Below are positions 43,586-52,594 of a DNA stretch of 64,000 nt, piece by piece; position 1 is the first letter of the stretch; every line of letters begins with the position of its first letter. The notes under the pieces were generated by a model. The model saw only the letters and a list, made by a program, of their open reading frames with translations. It was not told where the DNA came from and made no database searches. Both the position numbers and the translations under genes were made by a program. Source of the DNA: UBA4810 sp002479215 (GTDB taxonomy: Bacteria; Desulfobacterota; Syntrophia; Syntrophales; Smithellaceae); assembly GCA_049514435.1 (NCBI GenBank), contig JBEKVB010000013.1, positions 8,212-72,211 of the forward strand. The letters are read 5' to 3'.

Positions 43586-44854
43586 ATGATTAGAGCCATT
43601 AAAAAAAATGCAAAATTACCTGAAAAGGTAACTTGTCTCTTAAAGAAAGGGGTTCGGATTACGGCCCCTTTTTCTGTGGAAATCGGCAAGGAAGTAAATC
43701 CAGAGAGAATTGACAGTTCTTTAATAATTTACGGTGCAGCAAGGATTTGCGGAGAAAATACGTTAATTGCCCAAGATGTAAAATTGGGATATGAAGCGCC
43801 TGTTAATTTGATTAACTGCCAACTGGGAGCGGCGGTGGAGCTTAAGGGAGGGTACTTTGCCGATTCGGTTTTCCTGGATAAGGTAACAATGGGCAGCAAT
43901 GCACAAGTCCGCTCCGGCTGCCTTTTGGAAGAAGAATCTCGTGGAAATCACACCGTCGGTTTAAAGCAAACGATTTTATTTCCCTTCGTTACGTTAGGTA
44001 GCCTGATTAATTTTTGTGATTGCCTCATGGCGGGCGGCACAAGCCGGAAAAAGCATAGCGAAGTAGGCAGTTCTTATATTCATTTCAATTACACTCCCCA
44101 GCAGGACAAGGCAACTCCTTCTTTAATAGGAGATGTTCCGCGAGGTGTAATGTTGCGCGAAGAGCCGATATTCCTGGGTGGTCAAGGCGGAATCGTGGGA
44201 CCGCTGCAAATAGCTTATGGCACAGTCATTCCAGCAGGTGTTATTTGCCGGCGGGATTGCATAACCGCAGAAATGATTTGGCCTCCCTCTGTTTTATCAT
44301 TTGAGCCCAAAAAATTTGTTCCCGGAATTGATGGTGATATTAGCCGCAAAGTTAACCACAATATAGGTTATATCGCCAATTTGTTGGCCTTAAGACAATG
44401 GTATCGCTTTGTTCGCCGCGAATTCTTTATTAGATTTAAGTACGGCGAGGCTTTATATGCCGGAGCCCTTGATGTTTTAGATGAAGCCATTATTGAAAGA
44501 ATCAGGCAATTACGATTGTTCGCGCAAAACTTGGAGAAAACAATTATAGCCGCAGAAAAAATGAAGAAAAACTTATCGGGTATAGTATTGCGTAAACAAA
44601 AACAGTTTATCCGTGATTGGCCGCAGATGGAAGAATATCTTTTCGGCAACAGCGAAGAAAAAATCTCTCTGAAGAAAAAAGAAACGTTTATAAAAATAAT
44701 ACAACGCCAATCAGGTAAGGCTAATTCTTATCTGCAAACAATACAGGCTTTAACATCTGTACAAACCAGAGCAGGTATGGATTGGTTGAATGATGTTGTT
44801 CAGGAGGTTGCCGCCGGGTGCATGAAAATCTCTGGCGTTCTGCGGCAGAAATAA
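43586..44854 (+). CDS. Left-handed beta-helix (GlmU-like) protein
   Basis: The 422-residue protein has hexapeptide-type repeats in residues 55-240 (IICGENTLIAQDVKLG-like pattern, AVELKGGYFADSVFLDKV, IVGPLQIAYGTVIPAG), as in the acyltransferase half of sugar-nucleotide enzymes. Residues 260-420 are helical. No pyrophosphorylase motif is seen. It lies 6 nt upstream of the GlmS-like gene, which suggests a joint role in hexosamine or UDP-GlcNAc metabolism. Confidence 0.7.
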   Translation: MIRAIKKNAKLPEKVTCLLKKGVRITAPFSVEIGKEVNPERIDSSLIIYGAARICGENTLIAQDVKLGYEAPVNLINCQLGAAVELKGGYFADSVFLDKVTMGSNAQVRSGCLLEEESRGNHTVGLKQTILFPFVTLGSLINFCDCLMAGGTSRKKHSEVGSSYIHFNYTPQQDKATPSLIGDVPRGVMLREEPIFLGGQGGIVGPLQIAYGTVIPAGVICRRDCITAEMIWPPSVLSFEPKKFVPGIDGDISRKVNHNIGYIANLLALRQWYRFVRREFFIRFKYGEALYAGALDVLDEAIIERIRQLRLFAQNLEKTIIAAEKMKKNLSGIVLRKQKQFIRDWPQMEEYLFGNSEEKISLKKKETFIKIIQRQSGKANSYLQTIQALTSVQTRAGMDWLNDVVQEVAAGCMKISGVLRQK

Positions 44855-44860
44855 GAAACA

Positions 44861-47800
44861 ATGTTTGTTACGCAAATATTAAATACAATAAAAAATATAA
44901 GCCTTTATTTTAAGGTCTGTAAAATATTTGTCGGAAAAAATCCGGCTTACATTAGCGCTCCGGCAATAATATTTTTCCCGAGTATACCTTTTCAACTTAA
45001 CTGCGGTTTCGCCGGATTGATGACTTTCCGGTCTCAGCAAAAAGCTGTAAGTTTAAATGCTGATTTAGAGCTTATACAATTGTGGGATAAAATTAAACGT
45101 TCGTCACTTAGAAATGTTTTAGCTGAAAACATTGTCGCTAAAGCTTACGTGTGCGGACTTGATACACTTACCTCCATGGAAAAAGCTACGTTGGAACTGA
45201 AGCGGGAGAGCGCTCAGGAAATTCTTTTCTTTCAGACACAAAGAGCCAAAAAGCTTTTCGATTTAGAAAAGGAAATGAAAATATTTTTGGTTCAGGAAGA
45301 GAAAATGCTGGAAGATCAAGCTGCAAAATTTACCTCCGCTGATCTTGAAACCATCAATAGCAGGATTATTCTGCTTAAAGATATTCAGTGGACTTTAGAA
45401 AAAGACATTTTGGCTAATTTTGTTAAAATTATAGATATTTCCGGTACAGGTGAAGCAAGCGCAATAAAACCGACGGCTTTTAGAAAATACCGGAAAATTA
45501 ATTTCCTGCTCAATGCGCTGGATCGCCTGGAAGTGCGGGGCAGGGATTCGGCGGGACTGCAAATTGTTTTCACCTTGGAAAAAGAAAAAGCAATGGAAAG
45601 TATAATACTCAGCCTGAAGGAAAAAAGTTTATACGAAGATTATTTAATGCGGTCGCAGGAGGGGGACCTTACTAACGGTTCGATTTGGGTTGCGTCCGGA
45701 GTATTTACCGGAAGCGAAAAGGGAATAAATATAACTTTTACCTATAAAACTTTTTCTATTGTCGGTGAGTTGGGTCGCAATGTCCGTGATTTAAGACAGG
45801 TGATTAGAAAAGACCGGATTCTGCAATATTTTGCCCGGCTGGATACGGCATGCGAAACAGCGATTACCCATACACGTTGGGCTTCTGTTGGTTCCATTAC
45901 GGAAGAAAATTGTCATCCAGTCAATAACTATAAACCTAATCAGGCCGGTCAATCCTTTCCCTTTTATCCAAAATCCAAAGCTCAAATTAATATTGTCTTA
46001 AACGGAGATATTGATAATTATTCAACGTTGCGCGCGGAATTGGAAGCGAATAACGAATTGATCGCGCCCGAAATTACAACCGATACAAAAACTATCCCTT
46101 TGCAAATTGAAAAATATCTAATGGCCGGAAATAACCTTGCCGATTCCTTTCGCTTTGCGGTAAAAGATTTTGAGGGGTCACACGCCATAGCTATGACCAG
46201 TGATCTCGAACCCGGTAAGGTTTTTTTGGCGCTTAAAGGCAGCGGTCAGTCTATCTATCTTGGAATCAGTTCCGATCAGTATATGTTTTCTTCAGAGCTC
46301 TATGGTCTGGTGGAAGTGATGCCTAATTTTATAAAAATGAACGGCGAGTTGGATGTTGACGGTGAAAACTCAGCAGCAGGACAAATTTTTATTTTAGACC
46401 AAAACTCCTTCGGAGGATTGGCGGGAATTACCGCTTGTTATTATGACGGTACAGAAATTACTTTAAAAGAAAGCGATATACAAAAAGCCGAAATGACGAC
46501 TCGAGACATCGATCGCGGCGCTTATCCTCATTTTTTCCTGAAGGAAATTTCCGAATCGGCTGTTTCCATAAAAAGAACCTTGCGGGGCAAATACCGCATT
46601 TTGACCAGGGACAAATCTTTGCCCCAAGTCGTTTTCAACTTAGGCTCAGATATTGTTCCTGAGCCTGTTCGTTTGGGTCTCCAAAACGGCGCCATTAAAA
46701 ATATTATAGTTATCGGCCATGGGACGGCGGCTGTTGCCGGGGTCGCCATAGCCGATGCTATGGAACTTTACTTGAAAGGCGGAAGCATTAATATAATAGC
46801 CAGGGTGGCTTCCGAATTAAGCGGTTTTTTGTTAAAAGACGATTTATCGGATACATTGGTAATCCCTATCACTCAATCCGGAACAACAACGGATACAAAT
46901 CGTGCCGTAGCAATGGCCAAAGAGCGAGGTGCTTTTATAATTTCCATAGTAAACAGAAGGCAGTCGGATATTACCGCTAAATCGCACGGAGTATTTTACA
47001 CGAGCGACGGCCGCGATATAGAAATGTCCGTTGCTTCTACAAAAGCTTTTTATTCCCAAATTATTGCCGGGCAAGTTTTAGCCCTTTTCCTGGCGCAAGT
47101 GATGAAAACCCGAACTGATGACTACATAGCCCGGGAGTTGCACAATCTGGAGGAGGCGCCTGAGTTAATGGCGCGAGTCTTTGACCTGAGAAATCAAATT
47201 TCCGCTTCGGTCGAGAAAACTTTGACCAAGAAATTCTGGGCGGTTGTGGGCAGCGGGCCCAACAAAGCGGCAGCCGATGAAATAAGAATCAAACTCAGCG
47301 AGCTTTGTTATAAAACCATTTCTTCTGACATCGTGGAAAACAAAAAGCATATTGATTTGTCGGCAGAACCTTTAATTTTGGTTTGTGCTTCAGGTAATCC
47401 GGAGCCGGTTGTGGAAGATATTGCCAAAGACGTGGCAATTTTTAAAGCGCACAAGGCCGCAGTTATAGTTTTTGCGGAAGAAGGCGATGATCGTTTCAAT
47501 AAAATCGCCGATGCTGTGATTTCTATTCCTTCTGCTTCTATGCCCCTACCAGTGATACTAAATACTATGGCCGGGCATTTGTGGGGATACTATGCCGCTT
47601 GCGCTATTGATAAAGAAGCTTTTATTTTCAGAGAATTCAGAAACCGTTTGAATTTGGCTCTGGCCGAACATGTAAAGATGAATTACTCGTTGTATGAGAG
47701 AATTGCGAATTTCCATTTTCGCCACTTAATAAATGATTTTTATCATACTTTTAATAGTCATCGTAATGACGGCGCTTTCAATTTATTAAGTGTAAAAACT

Positions 47801-48589
47801 ATTTCCGATTTGGCGCTTTTGCTGAAATATGCTGCCGGTAAGCTGCCACTGGAGGATTTCCGCCATGAATTTAAGAATGAAGATTCTCCGCTTGATCTTT
47901 TAGATGTCACTCTGGGAAGAGCAATTGATGAACTTACCCGGCCTATAGATGCCATTCGCCATCAAGCAAAAACAGTTACAGTAGGCACAAGCCGTAAAGA
48001 AAAAATATTAAAAGGAGCTGTGTTTGATCTTCTGGAGAAACTTGAGTTTGCCACGAAAAATTTAACTTACAAGAATATTTTGGCCATAAGCAGAATACAG
48101 CCGGCGGTTTTGGCCGTGCGAGGATATACTCTTTATAATATTAACAATCTTGATGAAGAAGGTAATCCAACGGAAGGTTCTACTATTATTATAAGGGAAA
48201 AGGGCGGAGTAGCCAAGCAGATGATTTCGCGAGCTGAGAATTCCCAACTGCTCATGGGAACTAAAAGAACAATTGTCAGTACAGGTAATATTTATATGGG
48301 TAAAGGCAAAACTGATGGGGCATCCATATTAGTTCTACCGTTATTGGGAGAAAATGATTTTGTCGGCAATTTACTTCTGCTGCATATTGAATATAACGAA
48401 CTTTTATCTCTTCGCGAAAAGAAAAAAGTATTGGGTTACAGGTACAACGATATCAGGAACTTGGTCAATGAATATAACGTTAATTGGGACGACAATTATT
48501 TGGGGGGAATTCCACTTATTGACTTGTTCAGCGAACCGGTGGAAAACCTTGCCGGACGTATTAAGCGATGTGCTCTTATAGAGGGTTGA
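44861..48589 (+). CDS. GlmS-like glutamine amidotransferase/SIS protein, giant form
   Basis: The product has 1242 residues, about twice the 600 of GlmS. An N-terminal glutaminase signature (NCGFAGLMTF, Cys about residue 48) is separated by some 170 mostly helical residues from RGRDSAGLQIVF, which is contiguous in normal GlmS. The second glutaminase block is THTRWASVG...ENCHPVNN. Two SIS domains follow (VIGHGTAAVAG, TQSGTTTDTNRAVAMAK, SVASTKAF; then VVGSGPNKAAADEI). A C-terminal extension of about 250 residues is unassigned. The Cys is not at the N-terminus, so a propeptide would have to be removed for glutaminase activity. It probably makes glucosamine-6-P or a related sugar. Confidence 0.8.
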   Translation: MFVTQILNTIKNISLYFKVCKIFVGKNPAYISAPAIIFFPSIPFQLNCGFAGLMTFRSQQKAVSLNADLELIQLWDKIKRSSLRNVLAENIVAKAYVCGLDTLTSMEKATLELKRESAQEILFFQTQRAKKLFDLEKEMKIFLVQEEKMLEDQAAKFTSADLETINSRIILLKDIQWTLEKDILANFVKIIDISGTGEASAIKPTAFRKYRKINFLLNALDRLEVRGRDSAGLQIVFTLEKEKAMESIILSLKEKSLYEDYLMRSQEGDLTNGSIWVASGVFTGSEKGINITFTYKTFSIVGELGRNVRDLRQVIRKDRILQYFARLDTACETAITHTRWASVGSITEENCHPVNNYKPNQAGQSFPFYPKSKAQINIVLNGDIDNYSTLRAELEANNELIAPEITTDTKTIPLQIEKYLMAGNNLADSFRFAVKDFEGSHAIAMTSDLEPGKVFLALKGSGQSIYLGISSDQYMFSSELYGLVEVMPNFIKMNGELDVDGENSAAGQIFILDQNSFGGLAGITACYYDGTEITLKESDIQKAEMTTRDIDRGAYPHFFLKEISESAVSIKRTLRGKYRILTRDKSLPQVVFNLGSDIVPEPVRLGLQNGAIKNIIVIGHGTAAVAGVAIADAMELYLKGGSINIIARVASELSGFLLKDDLSDTLVIPITQSGTTTDTNRAVAMAKERGAFIISIVNRRQSDITAKSHGVFYTSDGRDIEMSVASTKAFYSQIIAGQVLALFLAQVMKTRTDDYIARELHNLEEAPELMARVFDLRNQISASVEKTLTKKFWAVVGSGPNKAAADEIRIKLSELCYKTISSDIVENKKHIDLSAEPLILVCASGNPEPVVEDIAKDVAIFKAHKAAVIVFAEEGDDRFNKIADAVISIPSASMPLPVILNTMAGHLWGYYAACAIDKEAFIFREFRNRLNLALAEHVKMNYSLYERIANFHFRHLINDFYHTFNSHRNDGAFNLLSVKTISDLALLLKYAAGKLPLEDFRHEFKNEDSPLDLLDVTLGRAIDELTRPIDAIRHQAKTVTVGTSRKEKILKGAVFDLLEKLEFATKNLTYKNILAISRIQPAVLAVRGYTLYNINNLDEEGNPTEGSTIIIREKGGVAKQMISRAENSQLLMGTKRTIVSTGNIYMGKGKTDGASILVLPLLGENDFVGNLLLLHIEYNELLSLREKKKVLGYRYNDIRNLVNEYNVNWDDNYLGGIPLIDLFSEPVENLAGRIKRCALIEG

Positions 48590-48667
48590 AGTTTGTCGGC
48601 GAACTTGCGGGAGAGACCGCATGAGACTCTGCAATCATGAATTTATATTAGGTATCGAGGAGAAAAA

Positions 48668-50281
48668 ATGAAAACAAAGTTTATCTTTGTCACTGGAGGT
48701 GTTCTTTCTTCGCTGGGCAAAGGTTTGGCGGCAGCGTCAATCTCAGCCTTGCTGGAATGCCGTGGGCTGAAAGTTACCAATCAAAAGCTGGATCCATATA
48801 TCAATGTTGATCCCGGGACGATGAGTCCTTTTCAGCATGGCGAAGTCTTTGTCACTGATGACGGTGCGGAAACTGATCTCGATTTGGGACATTATGAAAG
48901 ATTTACCTCTACCTGCATGGGAAAGTGCAACAACCTAACTACCGGGCAAGTTTACTATTCCGTTATTACCAAGGAAAGACGTGGTGATTATTTGGGCAAG
49001 ACCGTGCAAGTTATCCCTCACATCACCAATGAAATTAAAGATTATATAAGTCAAACGGCATCGGGTTTCGATGTGTCTATAGTGGAAATCGGCGGCACGG
49101 TTGGCGATATTGAGAGTCTTCCTTTTTTGGAAGCGATCCGCCAATTCCGAAATGAAGCGGGAAAACAAAACGCCATATTTATTCATTTGACGTGGGTCCC
49201 GTTTATTAAAACCGCCGGGGAGGTTAAAACAAAACCTACACAGCACAGCGTTAAGGCCCTGCGTGAAATCGGCATTCAGCCGGATATACTTCTTTGCCGG
49301 ACGGAGAATTTTCTTTCCGAAGAAATTAAAGCTAAAATCGCACTCTTTTGTAATGTGGAGGTGGCGGCGGTTTTTACGGCTAAAGATGTCGGTTGTATTT
49401 ACGAAGTGCCGCTGGTTTTTCATCGCGAAGGTCTGGATAGTAAAATTGTTGATTTGCTCAATATCTGGACAGGACAGCCCAAGCTGGATGCCTGGGAGGA
49501 AGTAGTGAGCAAGTTCAATGACCCGCCGCATGAAGTATGTGTGGCTATTGTCGGTAAATATGTGAATCTCACCGATTCATACAAAAGCCTTAATGAAGCC
49601 CTTGTGCATGGAGGCATTGCTAACAATTGCCGTGTTAAATTAAAATTTGTTGATTCGGAAAAAATTGAAGAAGAGGGCATCGGCGATTATTTAAACGATG
49701 TTGATGCCGTTTTAGTCCCCGGAGGGTTTGGTAGCCGCGGTATTGAAGGGATGATCCTTGCCGCGCAATATGCACGGGAAAACAAAATTCCTTATTTTGG
49801 AATTTGTTTGGGGATGCAAATGGCGGTAGTGGAATACGCCAGAAATATTTGCGGACTAATGAAAGCCAATAGTTCAGAATTTAATCCTAAAACTACGTAC
49901 CCGGTAATTGATTTGCTTCCTGAACAGCGCAATGTAAAAGAAAAAGGCGCTTCGATGAGATTGGGGGCTTGGCCCTGTATTATCGAACCGAATTCATTTG
50001 CTTTTGCAGCTTACGGGCAAAAAGAAATTTCGGAGCGGCACCGTCATCGCTACGAATTCAACAATGCTTATAAAAAAAAGCTTACCAGTAAAGGATTGCG
50101 GATCACCGGTATATCACCGGATGGCCGTTTAGCGGAAATTGTGGAAATAAAAGATCACCCCTGGTTTTTGGGCTGCCAGTTTCATCCGGAATTTAAATCA
50201 AGGCCGACAAAACCACATCCGCTTTTCAGTAAATTTATTGAAGCGGCATTTCAGTATGCTCAGGGCAGGATTAAGCGCTAG
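48668..50281 (+). CDS. pyrG: CTP synthase
   Basis: The 537-residue enzyme matches family length. The N-terminal amidoligase has FVTGGVLSSLGKGLAAASIS and KLDPYINVDPGTM, then EIGGTVGDIES. The C-terminal class I glutaminase has FGICLGMQMAVVEYAR (Cys nucleophile) and GCQFHPEFKSRP (His-Glu). It converts UTP to CTP with glutamine and ATP. AGGAGAAAAA precedes the ATG. Confidence 0.98.
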   Translation: MKTKFIFVTGGVLSSLGKGLAAASISALLECRGLKVTNQKLDPYINVDPGTMSPFQHGEVFVTDDGAETDLDLGHYERFTSTCMGKCNNLTTGQVYYSVITKERRGDYLGKTVQVIPHITNEIKDYISQTASGFDVSIVEIGGTVGDIESLPFLEAIRQFRNEAGKQNAIFIHLTWVPFIKTAGEVKTKPTQHSVKALREIGIQPDILLCRTENFLSEEIKAKIALFCNVEVAAVFTAKDVGCIYEVPLVFHREGLDSKIVDLLNIWTGQPKLDAWEEVVSKFNDPPHEVCVAIVGKYVNLTDSYKSLNEALVHGGIANNCRVKLKFVDSEKIEEEGIGDYLNDVDAVLVPGGFGSRGIEGMILAAQYARENKIPYFGICLGMQMAVVEYARNICGLMKANSSEFNPKTTYPVIDLLPEQRNVKEKGASMRLGAWPCIIEPNSFAFAAYGQKEISERHRHRYEFNNAYKKKLTSKGLRITGISPDGRLAEIVEIKDHPWFLGCQFHPEFKSRPTKPHPLFSKFIEAAFQYAQGRIKR

Positions 50282-50368
50282 TTCGTTTGATAATCCCAGT
50301 TAAGTATACCTGACAAGGTCAACGGACCATTGCAACTGGTCGGGAATAACGAATAACGGGTTGATGTC

Positions 50369-51850
50369 ATGGATCAAAAAAATTGCGACACGATAATAGC
50401 AGACTACGAAAGAATATTTCATCCGCAAAAGCTGGCCATTGTCGGTGTTTCAGAGGAAGGCACCGGCTTTGGAAGCGGCATGTTCAATGCCTTGCAAGCC
50501 ATGGGGTTTGAAGGAGAAATCTTCCCGGTAAATCCCAAAGGCGGAGAATTTTCCGGTACGGATATCTACAGGCAGATCGAAGATATACCCGTGAGATTGG
50601 ATTTTGCGATAATTTGCGTAACTGCCAAAGCGGTGCCGGATGTTCTGGAGGCTTGCCGAAAAAATGGTGCGGCGGGTGCAGAAATCCTTTCAGCTGGTTT
50701 CAGTGAACTTGGAACGGCGGAAGGCATTGAATTGGAAAAGAAGATCAGGCAAATAGCGGCAAAAGGAATCCGGGTAGTCGGCCCAAACTGCTTTGGCATT
50801 TATTGTCCCCGAAGCAGATTGACCTTATTGCCGGGACCGGACCTCTCGCGCCGAAGCGGCCCCGTTGCTTTTTTGTCACAAAGCGGCGGTATGGCCATCG
50901 ATTTTGCCCATAAAGGAAAATGGATGGGCATTGGATTCAGCAAGGTTGTCAGTTTCGGGAATGGTGCCGATTTAAGGGAAACGGAGCTTCTGCGCTATCT
51001 CGCTCGCGATCCCGAAACGCGGATTATCACCATGTACATCGAAGGCATCAAAGACGGAGATTCCTTTTTCCGGGAGATCAAGGCTGCTTCTTACAGTAAG
51101 CCCGTTATCGTTTGCAAGGGAGGTCTCTCGCCTGCCGGTCAAAGAATGGTCGTGAGCCATACGGCGTCCATGGGAGGAAGTCGCGTTATCTGGCAGTCTG
51201 TTCTCACGCAGGTTAATGCTATTCAGGTTCAGGATTTGGAGGAATTAGTCGAGGCCAGTCTGGCCTTTTCCCTTTTACCGGAAAAAGTTTTCAAGGCAAT
51301 TTCTGTTGTCGGCGGGGGAGGCGCTTTAGGTGTTACTGCCTGTGATGCCGCGGAAGCTTTCGGTATCGAGATTCCGCCGCTATCGGCCGATCTTCAGACG
51401 CGAATCGGGGAATTACTGCCGAAACCAGGATCGAGCGCCTTAAACCCCATTGACGTAGCCAATCCCTTTGTTTCGCCGAAAGTCTTAAAAGAGATTCTTC
51501 GTAATACGGCTCAAGATGACCGGATCGATCTACAAATAATTATTTCGCTTCTTTATCATTATAAAACAATAGCGCGCGCGTTGGGAAAGCCGGTAGCGGA
51601 AGTGGCGCCCTACCGGGAACTGGCCGAGACAATCCGTGATGTGATGAAAGAGACCGGTAAACCAATCGTTGTCGTTCTGGCCAACCCGAAAAGGGGAGTA
51701 GATGATTTGGATATTATAGAAATGCTGGCACTGGCAAGAAGGGAGTTTCTTGATCGCGGCCTGCCTGTTTTTGATGAGCTCCATGAAGCCATTCGCGCTA
51801 TCGGGCACGTCAATAGTTACTATGGAAGGAGGAAGGCCGAAAATGAATAA
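50369..51850 (+). CDS. ADP-forming acyl-CoA synthetase alpha-type subunit
   Basis: This 493-residue protein has an N-terminal CoA-binding domain (KLAIVGVSEEGTGFGSGMF, FPVNPKG), then succinyl-CoA ligase-like domains (GPNCFGIYCPR, AFLSQSGGMAIDFA). The phospho-His motif is MVVSHTASMGGS (about residue 268). Together with the next gene it should form an NDP-forming acyl-CoA ligase that conserves energy from acyl-CoA. The two genes overlap by 8 nt. Confidence 0.88.
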   Translation: MDQKNCDTIIADYERIFHPQKLAIVGVSEEGTGFGSGMFNALQAMGFEGEIFPVNPKGGEFSGTDIYRQIEDIPVRLDFAIICVTAKAVPDVLEACRKNGAAGAEILSAGFSELGTAEGIELEKKIRQIAAKGIRVVGPNCFGIYCPRSRLTLLPGPDLSRRSGPVAFLSQSGGMAIDFAHKGKWMGIGFSKVVSFGNGADLRETELLRYLARDPETRIITMYIEGIKDGDSFFREIKAASYSKPVIVCKGGLSPAGQRMVVSHTASMGGSRVIWQSVLTQVNAIQVQDLEELVEASLAFSLLPEKVFKAISVVGGGGALGVTACDAAEAFGIEIPPLSADLQTRIGELLPKPGSSALNPIDVANPFVSPKVLKEILRNTAQDDRIDLQIIISLLYHYKTIARALGKPVAEVAPYRELAETIRDVMKETGKPIVVVLANPKRGVDDLDIIEMLALARREFLDRGLPVFDELHEAIRAIGHVNSYYGRRKAENE

Positions 51851-52529
51851 AGATTCCGCCATCCTGATAATTAAGAATGCCATGCAGAAGAGGCGCAAAG
51901 CCCTATCCGAATATGAGGCAAAACAAGTGCTAGCCGCTTATGGCATTCCTGTGACACGGGAATGTCTTGCTGAGAAGAGAGCCGATGTGGAAAAGGCTGC
52001 ACAGGAAATCGGTTATCCCCTGGTGATGAAGGGCTGTTCTTCTGAAATAGTCCATAAGACGGAAAAAGGATTGATTTATACAGATATACGCAGCGATGCG
52101 GAAGCTCTGAAAGCCTTTGATCAAATTAAAGAAAGACTGAATGTTTATAGTGGAGCTGTTTTGATCCAGGAAATGATCCCAGGACGAAGGGAACTCGTCA
52201 TGGGTATGACTCGCGATGATCAGTTCGGCCCTTGTGTTATGTTTGGGTTGGGAGGAATTTTTACGGAAATCCTCAAAGACATTTCTTTTCGCCGGGCGCC
52301 TCTTGAAAAGAGCGACGCTTTGGAAATAATGCAGGAGATCAAAGGGCATAATATCCTTGGTGCCTTTCGTGGAATGGAAGCTGCGGATGTGGAAAGCCTT
52401 GCGGATATTCTTATACAGTTGGGGAAAATCGGTTTGGAAATCGATCATGTGCAGGAAATTGATCTCAACCCTGTCATAATTTTCGGGAAGAAGCCAATTG
52501 TGGTCGATGCCCTGATGATCTTAGAATAA
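51843..52529 (+). CDS. ADP-forming acyl-CoA synthetase beta-type subunit (ATP-grasp)
   Basis: The product is about 228 residues: an ATP-grasp domain with LSEYEAKQVLAAYGIPVTRE, GYPLVMKGCSSEIVHKTEKG, QEMIPGRRELVMGM and QEIDLNPVIIFG. The ATG at 51843 has GGAGGAAGG upstream and overlaps the alpha gene, supporting that start over 51750. It supplies the nucleotide-binding part of the ligase. Confidence 0.9.
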   Translation: MNKDSAILIIKNAMQKRRKALSEYEAKQVLAAYGIPVTRECLAEKRADVEKAAQEIGYPLVMKGCSSEIVHKTEKGLIYTDIRSDAEALKAFDQIKERLNVYSGAVLIQEMIPGRRELVMGMTRDDQFGPCVMFGLGGIFTEILKDISFRRAPLEKSDALEIMQEIKGHNILGAFRGMEAADVESLADILIQLGKIGLEIDHVQEIDLNPVIIFGKKPIVVDALMILE

Positions 52530-52594
52530 ATAGCCGGTCATTTAATTTAATGGTCTTGAAATATTTTTTTGTTTTCAACTGTTCGACAAAATAA

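Noticed and set aside
48935..49531. Long minus-strand frame opposite pyrG
   Set aside because: It lies entirely within the confident CTP synthase gene.
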